A stretch of DNA of 64,000 nucleotides from Clostridiaceae bacterium BL-3 (GTDB lineage: Bacteria > Bacillota > Clostridia > Clostridiales > Clostridiaceae), in the NCBI GenBank assembly GCA_902809985.1, contig CADDXC010000001.1, positions 930,001 through 994,000 on the forward strand. Reading direction: 5' to 3'. The notes under the pieces were generated by a model that saw nothing but the letters and a program-made list of their open reading frames with translations, was not told the DNA's origin and ran no database searches. Below are positions 43,102 to 50,971 of this stretch, piece by piece. A program made the translations under genes and the position numbers. The first letter of the stretch is position 1. Each line of letters opens with the position of its first letter.

Positions 43102-44505
43102 CTATTCTATATGTCTTACCACTTTAAATCTTTCTATAGTATATTTTTCATGAGGATTTATATTTCCCTTTTTCAAAGCAATGGACAATTGTTTATCTAC
43201 AGTATCTACACCTTCTAAGTCTGGAAGTAGAACACCAGTCTTTCCCTTGCTTTCTACGATAACTCCGTATTTTTTAGGGCTTAGGTCTTTTTTAGTACAA
43301 ATTTCAGGTGTTGTGAGCACATCTACGGAAAAGATTATATCTGTAAGCTCTGATTTATTTACTTGAATGAATCTTGGATCGTTGATACCGGCTTCTATAG
43401 AATTTCTTATGATTTCCTCTGCCACTGAATTGGCGGTAGGGAGTAAAGTACCTATGCAGCCCCTTAACTCCCCGTATTTTTTTAATGAGACAAATACGGC
43501 TCTTTTACTGTTTTTCATCTCGTGAGTTACGTAATCGGGAAGTTTAGATATAGGTTTCCCGGTTGTTAAGTAATTTGTCAAGTTTTCTCTGGCCAGACGG
43601 ACATATGGATCCATGGAGTTTAATTTTTCTTCATATCTGTGTTTCCTGTTTTTTTCTAAGATTTCAAGTATGGAAGTGCCCTTTGAAGTAACATCAAATT
43701 TCATAACGCCGTATCCTACACCGAAGGGTCCTTCATAGCTTAAAAGATTGCCTTTGAATTTCTTACCGTCAAAGGCTCCAAGGAGAATGAGCACAGAACG
43801 TCTTGCACATTCTCCGGCATCCTGTATTACACTTTTATCTATGCTGAAAGTATCCTCTACGCTTCCCTTTTTGAGGTCATTTAAAAATTCTCTGTCGAAT
43901 TTTTCACCATTTGGACTATAACTATAAGGTCCTTCTTCTTTGAGTCTGTGAGACAGATCTCCACTTGCAATAAATACTGCGTTTCTGCCTAGTTCATCTA
44001 CAGATTTGCTTATTATCATGCCAAATTTGTAGAGCTCTATATCATCTATTGGTGCATAAGTTATATGAACGAGTCTATAATTTGTATAGTTTTTATTTAC
44101 AAAATAAAGTGGAACAATAGCTCCATGATCTAAGACTGTAGATCTGTGGTATCTAGACAACAATGAGTTATCAGCCATTACAACGGGAATTTTTTGTGAT
44201 ATTGAAGTCTGATATATTTTATCTGTGAGTTCTTTATCGATAGAGAGTTTCATGGATACACTACCTGCACCAAAGTCTTTAAAACTGCCGCTTACACTGT
44301 CACAAAAGGTAAGTGCTACAGCATCCCTGAACATGGTGCCATGTGGTGTAATTACTATTATGGTATCAGGAGATTTTTTTGCAATATCCTTTGATACTTC
44401 GTTTAAACTGTTTATGGTATCAGCTATTTTATTTTCCTCACCCCTGCCTACTTCAGGAATTATTATGGGAGGGTGGGGGGACAAGTAAAAACCATTTATA
44501 CTCAA
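43102..44505 (-). CDS. Fused AmmeMemoRadiSam protein B (Memo) and A (AMMECR1)
   Basis: A roughly 467-residue fusion. The N-terminal half (1 to about 265) is a Memo-like domain, related to class III extradiol dioxygenases (SPHPPIIIPEVGRG, VITPHGTMFRD, IASGDLSHRLKEEG with conserved His). The C-terminal half (about 285-467) is AMMECR1 (KRAVFVSLKKYGELRGCIGT, EAGINDPRF). Fused forms are common in clostridia. Of three possible starts the TTG at 44505 is best placed (6 nt after AGGTG); a GTG at 44514 lies within the ribosome site. Cotranscribed with the radical SAM gene. Confidence 0.88.
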   Translation of the reverse strand: MSINGFYLSPHPPIIIPEVGRGEENKIADTINSLNEVSKDIAKKSPDTIIVITPHGTMFRDAVALTFCDSVSGSFKDFGAGSVSMKLSIDKELTDKIYQTSISQKIPVVMADNSLLSRYHRSTVLDHGAIVPLYFVNKNYTNYRLVHITYAPIDDIELYKFGMIISKSVDELGRNAVFIASGDLSHRLKEEGPYSYSPNGEKFDREFLNDLKKGSVEDTFSIDKSVIQDAGECARRSVLILLGAFDGKKFKGNLLSYEGPFGVGYGVMKFDVTSKGTSILEILEKNRKHRYEEKLNSMDPYVRLARENLTNYLTTGKPISKLPDYVTHEMKNSKRAVFVSLKKYGELRGCIGTLLPTANSVAEEIIRNSIEAGINDPRFIQVNKSELTDIIFSVDVLTTPEICTKKDLSPKKYGVIVESKGKTGVLLPDLEGVDTVDKQLSIALKKGNINPHEKYTIERFKVVRHIE

Positions 44506-44723
44506 CAAAATCACCTCGAAAATAATTTATCTGATTAATAGAGTTTTTATAATAATAATACTCTTTTTTACTAAATAGTTATAGGTATAAAAGTAATTTT
44601 TTAAAAGAATACAATATGTATAAATAAATATAGTAGAATTAGTCACTATGTAAGATGAATTTACGGAATACATGTGCTATTCTATGGTTAATGTAAATGT
44701 TTAATTAAAGGGAGGCAGAGTAA

Positions 44724-45521
44724 ATGGAAATTATAGGGGAATTAATAAATACCAGCAGAAAACTGATATCTGAAGCTGTGAAAAAGAAAGATGGACAGTA
44801 TATAAGGTATATTGCAAAACTTCAACAGGAGAGTGGAGCTACATATATTGACGTGAACTGCGGCACGTTTATGCAGGCTGAGGTTGAAATTATGAAATGG
44901 CTAGTAGACAATGTGCTTAAAGGGTGCAGCTTGCCTCTTTGTATAGATAGTCCAAACCCTCTTGCTTTAGATGCTGGACTTGGAAAGTCACAAAATGGAA
45001 GGCCTATGATAAATTCTATAACAGGTGAGGATGAAAGATGGAGTGCGGTACTTCCGCTGATAAAAAAATACAATTCCAAAATCATAGCTCTTTGTATTGA
45101 TAATACCGGAATGCCAAAAACACAAGAAGATAGACTTAGAATTGCAGAATACCTTGTTAGCAGGCTTACAGATGAGGGAATTGACATTCATGACATATAT
45201 ATAGATCCTCTTATAAAACCTATAAGTGCAGGACAAAAGCATGGAGTAGAAGTACTTGATGCCATAGAGGAAATTATGGCAAAATACCCTGGGATACACA
45301 CTGTCTGCGGGCTTACAAACATATCTTACAGCCTTCCTGCAAGAAAATTACTGAATAGGACATTTATGATACAGACCATGGCAAGGGGAATGGATTCCTA
45401 TATTTTGGATCCGACAGATAATGAAATGAGAGCCTCGCTTATGGCATCTCAGACATTGATGGGCCAGGACAGGTTTTCAAGGAAATTTATCAAAGGTTTT
45501 CGCGATGGCATATATAAATAA
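44724..45521 (+). CDS. Methyltetrahydrofolate:corrinoid methyltransferase (MeTr/MtvA-like)
   Basis: A 265-residue pterin-binding TIM-barrel enzyme of the AcsE/MtvA type, which moves the methyl group between methyl-Co(III) corrinoid and tetrahydrofolate. Family marks: IIGELINTSRK at the start, YIDVNCGTFMQ, PLCIDSPNPLALDAGL, MINSITGE, DIYIDPLIKPISAGQ and LTNISYSLPARKLLNRTF. GGGAGG precedes the ATG. First gene of a six-gene C1 operon. In an acetogen the methyl group would then enter the Wood-Ljungdahl pathway. It is distinct from the acetyl-CoA-pathway AcsE by its surroundings. Confidence 0.88.
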   Translation: MEIIGELINTSRKLISEAVKKKDGQYIRYIAKLQQESGATYIDVNCGTFMQAEVEIMKWLVDNVLKGCSLPLCIDSPNPLALDAGLGKSQNGRPMINSITGEDERWSAVLPLIKKYNSKIIALCIDNTGMPKTQEDRLRIAEYLVSRLTDEGIDIHDIYIDPLIKPISAGQKHGVEVLDAIEEIMAKYPGIHTVCGLTNISYSLPARKLLNRTFMIQTMARGMDSYILDPTDNEMRASLMASQTLMGQDRFSRKFIKGFRDGIYK

Positions 45522-45568
45522 TAAATTTGGATTTGTGTTTTTAGTCTGAAAAAAGGAGGCAAAATAAA

Positions 45569-46177
45569 GTGAATTTAATTATTTTTGGAGGATTTCTCGG
45601 TTCAGGAAAAACAAGTTTAATATTGTCTCTGTCACATTTCCTGCTGGAAAACAAAAATTCAGTTAAATCAAACGTGGTGATTATTGAGAATGAGATTGGA
45701 GAAATTGGAGTTGATGATAAGGTTCTTGAATACAGTGGCTTAAGTGTCAGAGAATTATTTTCAGGATGTATATGCTGCCAGCTTTCTTCAGATCTTATAA
45801 TTACATTAAATGATATTCATGAAAAAATAGATCCTGAATGGGTAATTATTGAAACCACGGGATTGGCTTATCCTGGTAGAATATTGAGTACATTGAAGGA
45901 GTATGGAAAAAACATAGATAGTATAAAAATTGTAACAGTAGTAGATGGAGAGCGTTTTAAGGAGCTCATTGTTGTAACGCCTGTACTTATAACTAATCAA
46001 ATAGCAGATGGGGATATAATACTTATAAACAAAATGGATTTAGTTAAAGAAAAAGAATTAGAGCAAATAAAAAATCATGTGAAAAAGCTTAATCCAACGG
46101 CTAGTTTGCATATGTTGTCTGCAAATACAAGTACAGATAAAGATATATGGAAAGAGGTGACTGGAAAATATGAATGA
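45569..46177 (+). CDS. CobW/UreG-type GTPase (G domain only)
   Basis: A 202-residue P-loop GTPase: Walker A GGFLGSGKTSL (about 6-16), the metal-binding GCICCQLSSDL of the CobW/COG0523 family (Cys-x-Cys-Cys, about 67-72), ETTGLAYP, and NKMDL as guanine-recognition motif. COG0523 proteins deliver metals to enzymes (Zn, Co for B12). Normal members are 300 or more residues with a CobW_C domain; here that part seems to be the separate next gene, overlapping by 8 bp. GTG start with AAAGGAGG upstream. In this cluster it may assist metal or corrinoid handling. Confidence 0.82.
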   Translation: MNLIIFGGFLGSGKTSLILSLSHFLLENKNSVKSNVVIIENEIGEIGVDDKVLEYSGLSVRELFSGCICCQLSSDLIITLNDIHEKIDPEWVIIETTGLAYPGRILSTLKEYGKNIDSIKIVTVVDGERFKELIVVTPVLITNQIADGDIILINKMDLVKEKELEQIKNHVKKLNPTASLHMLSANTSTDKDIWKEVTGKYE

Positions 46178-46592
46178 TATCCATAGAGATCATTTCCATG
46201 GAATTTTTTATGGAAGGTTTAAGGAGACACCTGCAGTATTTTCCTATTCCAATTCTTTTGAGTTCAAAAATGAATTTACAGGAGATGAAATCAGAGATAG
46301 TATTTTAGAATTTATGAATAATGTTAAAAAATGGGTACAGAAGAATAAATATTTTATAGGACATTTAAAGGTTTTTGCAAAGAGTGAAAATAATTTTAAT
46401 ATCTGGATTGCGACTACTGGTAAAAAAATTAATGTAAAAGAATTATCAGGACAAGATGAAAGCAATATTAAGCATATTGACTTAAATATTACACTGATTG
46501 TTTTTGGAACTGATGAGGAAAGTTTAAAGTCAGAGGCCTTAAAAAATCTGAATAAAAGTTTATCCATTGATTCAGAGGAGAGAAATGTATGA
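46170..46592 (+). CDS. Probable detached CobW C-terminal domain
   Basis: A 140-residue protein with a His-rich start (MNDIHRDHFHGIFYGRF), then an alpha/beta pattern (FIGHLKVFAKSENNFNIWIA) like the end of CobW_C domains, where a GHIK-like strand follows. It overlaps both neighbours (8 bp upstream, 4 bp downstream), implying fixed stoichiometry with the GTPase. Assignment as the CobW_C half is inferred from position and this segment; otherwise unrecognised. Confidence 0.55.
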   Translation: MNDIHRDHFHGIFYGRFKETPAVFSYSNSFEFKNEFTGDEIRDSILEFMNNVKKWVQKNKYFIGHLKVFAKSENNFNIWIATTGKKINVKELSGQDESNIKHIDLNITLIVFGTDEESLKSEALKNLNKSLSIDSEERNV

Positions 46593-47146
46593 GATCTAAA
46601 TTTCAATCTTTGGTAAAAGAAGCAATTGAATTAAAGGCTGATCATGCAGCGATGATAGATGTATCACAGATTAAATTTTATGAGGATGCCAGAAAGGCAT
46701 GTGAAAAAAATGTCTGCGGCAATTACAACACCAACTGGATGGGACCACCAGCTGTAGGTCCAATTGATGAATTGATAGCTAAAGCTAAAGGATATAATGA
46801 GGGACTTCTAATACAGACAGTACATCAACTGTCAGGTACCTTTGACCTAAAGGGAATGAAGGCTTCAGCTCAAATTCATGAGGAAATATTTAGAAAAATT
46901 CTTTCTCACGTGAGGGCTAAATACAAGTTTAAAGAGATATTGCCTTTAAGTGCTGGATGCTGCAGGCTCTGCAAGGTATGTACCTATGTTGAAGGAACTG
47001 AGTGCAGATTTCCAGACAGGGCGCTTTCGTCCTTGGAGGCCTATGGAATTGATGTAATAGCTCTTGAAAAAAGCTGCGGGATTCCATATTATAACGGGTT
47101 GAATACAATTTCTTATGCAGGGTTAATACTTTTCAATGAAGGTTAA
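46589..47146 (+). CDS. DUF2284-like Cys-rich metal-binding protein
   Basis: A 185-residue protein resembling the DUF2284 family. The first cluster reads ACEKNVCGNYNTNWMGPPAV, where most relatives have WMCPP, so one Cys is Gly here. The second is GCCRLCKVCTYVEGTECRFP, a probable iron-sulfur site. DUF2284 proteins often sit in corrinoid methyltransferase loci, but their role is unknown. It overlaps the upstream gene by 4 bp. Confidence 0.78.
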   Translation: MRSKFQSLVKEAIELKADHAAMIDVSQIKFYEDARKACEKNVCGNYNTNWMGPPAVGPIDELIAKAKGYNEGLLIQTVHQLSGTFDLKGMKASAQIHEEIFRKILSHVRAKYKFKEILPLSAGCCRLCKVCTYVEGTECRFPDRALSSLEAYGIDVIALEKSCGIPYYNGLNTISYAGLILFNEG

Positions 47147-47225
47147 TGTTTTAAGTTATATTATTTAATTTATGATAAAAAAGTTAACATCAAGATTTTT
47201 ATGTTTATTAAAGGGAGGATATGTT

Positions 47226-47858
47226 ATGAGTAAAAAGTTAGTTGATGCAATGGCAAATCTAGATGAAGACATGGTACTTTCGGAAGTAAAAAGATTGAAG
47301 GAAGTTGGAACTGCTCCACTTGAAATCATAGGTTATTTACAGGAAGGTATGTCAATTGTGGGGAAGAAATTTGAGGAAAAGGAGTATTTTCTTTCAGAGC
47401 TCATTATGTCTGCAGAAGTGTTTAATGAAGCTTCACAGCTAATCGGCGGGTTGGATCAATCCACTGATTCCAAATATGGCAAATTTGTAATAGGAACGAT
47501 ATACGATGATATCCATGACATAGGAAAAAATATTGTATCTACTGTGATGAGAAGCAATGGGTTTGAAGTCATAGATCTGGGGGTTGATGTACCTACTTCA
47601 AAATACATTGAAGCCATAAAAAAGTATAAACCTAAGGTTATAGGAATATCCTGTCTTTTAACTACCTGTTTTAACAATATAAGAGAGTGTATAAAAACTA
47701 TAGAAGATGCAGGACTTCGAAAGGACTTGAAAATATTGATAGGTGGAGGGCCTGTAGATGAAGCCACAGGTAAGTATGCAAATGCAGATATGGTATGTAA
47801 GGATGCCCAGCAAACTGTAGACTTTTGTAAAGAAATTATGGGAGGTGCAGCAAAATGA
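47226..47858 (+). CDS. Corrinoid (B12-binding) methyl carrier protein
   Basis: A 210-residue carrier of the MtvC/MttC type. An N-terminal helical cap (about 1-90, VDAMANLDEDMVLSEVKRLK) is followed by a Rossmann-like B12 domain with the cobalt-coordinating motif DIHDIGKNIV (His is the lower ligand), a GISCLLTT segment and LIGGGPV. It carries the methyl group between the UroD-family methyltransferase and the MeTr. ATG at 47226 with GGGAGG upstream; 4-bp overlap with the next gene. Confidence 0.92.
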   Translation: MSKKLVDAMANLDEDMVLSEVKRLKEVGTAPLEIIGYLQEGMSIVGKKFEEKEYFLSELIMSAEVFNEASQLIGGLDQSTDSKYGKFVIGTIYDDIHDIGKNIVSTVMRSNGFEVIDLGVDVPTSKYIEAIKKYKPKVIGISCLLTTCFNNIRECIKTIEDAGLRKDLKILIGGGPVDEATGKYANADMVCKDAQQTVDFCKEIMGGAAK

Positions 47859-48961
47859 AAAGCAACCAGGAATTATATAATGAACGGCTGAATAGATTAA
47901 AAAAAGCATTAGCACTTGAAAAAACGGATAGAACACCCGTTATATTAATGATGGATGGATTTTGTGCCAAACATATGGGAGTTAAAATGTCTGAGTTTTG
48001 CAAGAGCATTAAAATATCCAACAAAGTGATATTGAATTCATTGAAAGCTTTTGGAGAGGTAGATGGAGTAAACTCTTCTTATGCTGCAGGTCCTATATTT
48101 CCTTTGGTGTTTATGTCAAAAGTAAGACTTCCAGGCCGTGAGCTGCCGGATGATATGCTGTGGCAGTTGGATGAAGCCGAAATGATGACTGTAAAAGATT
48201 ATGATGTTATTTTAAATAAAGGATGGAATGATTTCAAACAAGATTATCTTAAAAACAGATTACAAGTCGATGTGGATGGTATTACAAGTGATTTGCTTTA
48301 TGCATCTCAGGCAGATAAAAATATTGAAGATTCCGGTTATGTAGTATACAGTCCCTTTGTAACATTAACTGCTAATGAAGCTCTGGGTGGGGGACGTTCA
48401 CTTTCAAAATTCATGATGGATTTATATAGAATGCCGGATAAAGTGGAAGCTGTTTTACAAGTTATCCAGAAGGAAAACATGGATGAATTGAGGAAACAGA
48501 TGAGAGCTGTCAAGCCTACTGTGGTGTTTTTATCCCCTGCAAGAGGAGCCAGCGAATTCTTTTCACCTAAATTATGGGAACGTTTTGTATGGAAATATAT
48601 TAAAGGTGCAGCAGATATAATCATAGAAGAAGGTGCAGTGTGTGATATTCATTGCGATGGGAACTGGGAAAGAGATTTGGATTATTTCAAGGATTTTCCC
48701 AAGGGTAAAATTGTATTTGAAACAGATGGTGTAACTGATATTTATAAGATAAAAGATAAATTGGGAAATCGTGAGTGCATCAAGGGAGATGTGCCGGCAG
48801 GGAAACTTGTTCTTGGAACTTCTGATGAAGTATACGATTATGCCTCCAGGCTTGTCAAGGACATGGGAGATGGGTTTATATTATCTAGTGGATGCTCTAT
48901 ACCTCCTAATGCAAAGCCTGAAAATGTAAAAGCCATGATTTCTGCAGCAACTGGAAAGTAA
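47855..48961 (+). CDS. UroD-family substrate:corrinoid methyltransferase
   Basis: A 368-residue TIM barrel of the uroporphyrinogen decarboxylase/MtaA/MtvB superfamily. These enzymes take a methyl group from a substrate, such as an aryl methyl ether, and put it on the corrinoid protein. Possible zinc ligands are His and Cys in CDIHCDGNWE (about 265) and Cys in LSSGCSIPPNAKPEN near the end. It acts with the carrier gene it overlaps by 4 bp. The substrate cannot be read from the sequence; an O-demethylase (vanillate-type) or other methyl donor is possible. Confidence 0.85.
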   Translation: MKSNQELYNERLNRLKKALALEKTDRTPVILMMDGFCAKHMGVKMSEFCKSIKISNKVILNSLKAFGEVDGVNSSYAAGPIFPLVFMSKVRLPGRELPDDMLWQLDEAEMMTVKDYDVILNKGWNDFKQDYLKNRLQVDVDGITSDLLYASQADKNIEDSGYVVYSPFVTLTANEALGGGRSLSKFMMDLYRMPDKVEAVLQVIQKENMDELRKQMRAVKPTVVFLSPARGASEFFSPKLWERFVWKYIKGAADIIIEEGAVCDIHCDGNWERDLDYFKDFPKGKIVFETDGVTDIYKIKDKLGNRECIKGDVPAGKLVLGTSDEVYDYASRLVKDMGDGFILSSGCSIPPNAKPENVKAMISAATGK

Positions 48962-49004
48962 GTGGATTCTTGAGTCGATATAAAAATTGATCATGGGAAA
49001 GCAT

Positions 49005-49045
49005 TTCTTATAAGCAAACTCCATTTGAACCTGAGAATCACTTGA
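49005..49045 (-). repeat. Dispersed intergenic repeat, copy 4
   Basis: On the minus strand: TCAATCAAGTGATTCTCAGG, then TTCAAATGGAGTTTGCTTAT. It is the best match to copy 2 and lies between convergent genes. Confidence 0.7.
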
Positions 49046-49048
49046 TTG

Positions 49049-49115
49049 AAGTTCAAAGCTCAAATGTAATATTTAACTAATTATCTGGAATTAGAATTGT
49101 TTGGGCTTTGAACTT
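49049..49115. terminator. Long hairpin between convergent C1 genes
   Basis: Arms of 16 bp (AAGTTCAAAGCTCAAA and TTTGGGCTTTGAACTT, one mismatch that can pair as G-U) with an inner CTAATT/AATTAG stem, followed by a T-rich run (GATTCTTTTTTT). It ends both the methyltransferase operon (+) and the activator gene (-). The left arm recurs at 26383. Confidence 0.65.
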
Positions 49116-49129
49116 TGTTGATTCTTTTT

Positions 49130-50971
49130 TTAAAACTGCATTCCACGGGCAAATTCTAGATTGAAATGCTTTTGTGCCCCCAGTTCAATATAGGTTACTT
49201 TATTTGCAATTCTATCTGCCCGTTCAAATTCACTTTGTGATAAGAGGGCAAGTTTTGCACCGCTGCCGGCGGCATTTCCCACTAGTTTGATTTTAGATTC
49301 CAGTTCTTTGGGAATAAGGCCTATTGTACAGGCACTGTGCGGATTCATGTAATTTCCAAAAGCACCGGCCAGGAGAACTTCTTTAATATCGTCTAGATTT
49401 ATTCCAAGATTTTTTATGAGTATTTTAATACCAGCCGAAATCGCTCCTTTTGCCAACTGAAGTGAAGTGATGTCTTTTTGCGTTACCAATATAGGATTGT
49501 CATGGGCAGTTTCGGATTCAGATACCATTAAAAAGGCATTTGCATTATTGTAACTTATTATGCGATCACTGTATTTTTTTGCCGCGGGATTGGTGAATTT
49601 ATCCGGTGATAATAATTTACCTCTTTTATTGATAAGGCCAACTTTTACAAATCCTGCAATGATATCTAAAAGTCCAGAGCCGCATATTCCTCGGGGCTTT
49701 TCGTTACCAATAACTGTATAAGTCATTTCTTTTCCAAAATATACATGATCTATAGCCCCATTAGCTCCTCTCATTCCACTGCTTATTTGGGCTCCCTCAA
49801 AAGCAGGACCTGCTGCAGTAGAACAGGACACGAGTTTTTTAGAAGAACCTAGTACCATTTCACCGTTGGTTCCTATGTCAACGGCTAATTTTATATCTTT
49901 GCTTTTATCCATATCTGTAGCTAAAATTACAGCTACTGTATCAGCTCCTACAAACCCGGCAATAGTAGGCAGTGCAAATACTCTTCCATTAGGGTTTATG
50001 TTTAATTTTAATTCTAATGAACTTAATTTTACACTTTCATTTACTACAGGAACATAGGGAACAGCTGCTATATACCGTGGAGTTAAACCCAGAAAAAGAT
50101 GATGCATGCAGGTATTTCCCACTACAGTTGAGACGTATATATCATCTTTTTTTACGTTTGATTTTTGTGATACATTATCTATTAGTTCATTTAGCAATTT
50201 TACAATAGTAGACTGGAGTGATTCTAAACCGTTGTTATTTTGATTGGCATAGTTTGTACGAGAAATTACATCTGCGCCAAATTTAATTTGGGGGTTGAGT
50301 GAAGATGAAACAGCGAGCTCCTTTCCACTGTATAAATCCATTAGATATCCAACTACGGTTGTAGTTCCAATGTCAAAGGCTATACCAAACATTTTATGGC
50401 AGGTATCACCCTCTTCTATTCCCAGGATTTCATCTTTACCGATTACCACAGTTACTTTATTGCATGCCTCACGGAGCTTGTCAGGCAATTGGCGCAGAGT
50501 TGAAATCCCAATTTTTAGATTCTTATATTCAGAATTTTTTAAAGTGAGTTTTTCTCTTAAACGATTCAAGTCGGATTTTTGGTTTTTTAGAGAAGGAGCG
50601 TCTAGCTGAATGAAATCTTTTTTTAAAAGAGGAAGTAGGTCGGATTTTTTTTCAACAGATGACTGTAGTATGTTATAATCTGTATTTTTTCTCATGTTCA
50701 ATTCTACAATCATATTGTCGTGGATTTCTGTTAGACAAGCTAGATGTATATTTTTTAAGATTTCATTTTTACTGAGATGTTCCAATTCTTTTTTAAGTGT
50801 TTCAATTTTGGGACTTAGAACTTTGACAGCACATTTACCACATTTTCCTATTCCGCCGCAGGGAAAATCAAAATCCAATCCTGATTTTACAATTGCGTCC
50901 TTAAGAGTGCTTCCTTCAGGAATGGAGATTTTTTGATTTATAGGTTTAAAAGTAATTACGTAATTATTCAT
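49130..50971 (-). CDS. Reductive activator of corrinoid proteins (RACo/ASKHA, DUF4445)
   Basis: A 613-residue protein. A plant-type [2Fe-2S] ferredoxin domain is N-terminal (PCGGIGKCGKCAVKVLS... with a later CLTEI Cys, about 1-80). A middle linker follows, then an ASKHA ATPase core (GIAFDIGTTTVVGYLMD about 205, AVDIGTNGEMVLGS, GICGSGLLDIIAG, VLLAGAFGNY). It reduces inactive Co(II) corrinoid to Co(I) using ATP. The ATG at 50971 has GGAGGTG upstream. It overlaps the PucR-like gene by 8 bp and faces the methyltransferase operon, whose corrinoid protein it should activate. Confidence 0.92.
   Translation of the reverse strand: MNNYVITFKPINQKISIPEGSTLKDAIVKSGLDFDFPCGGIGKCGKCAVKVLSPKIETLKKELEHLSKNEILKNIHLACLTEIHDNMIVELNMRKNTDYNILQSSVEKKSDLLPLLKKDFIQLDAPSLKNQKSDLNRLREKLTLKNSEYKNLKIGISTLRQLPDKLREACNKVTVVIGKDEILGIEEGDTCHKMFGIAFDIGTTTVVGYLMDLYSGKELAVSSSLNPQIKFGADVISRTNYANQNNNGLESLQSTIVKLLNELIDNVSQKSNVKKDDIYVSTVVGNTCMHHLFLGLTPRYIAAVPYVPVVNESVKLSSLELKLNINPNGRVFALPTIAGFVGADTVAVILATDMDKSKDIKLAVDIGTNGEMVLGSSKKLVSCSTAAGPAFEGAQISSGMRGANGAIDHVYFGKEMTYTVIGNEKPRGICGSGLLDIIAGFVKVGLINKRGKLLSPDKFTNPAAKKYSDRIISYNNANAFLMVSESETAHDNPILVTQKDITSLQLAKGAISAGIKILIKNLGINLDDIKEVLLAGAFGNYMNPHSACTIGLIPKELESKIKLVGNAAGSGAKLALLSQSEFERADRIANKVTYIELGAQKHFNLEFARGMQF

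Noticed and set aside
44515..44723. Cobalamin riboswitch ahead of the C1 operon
   Set aside because: No B12-box-like conserved segment was visible in this gap.
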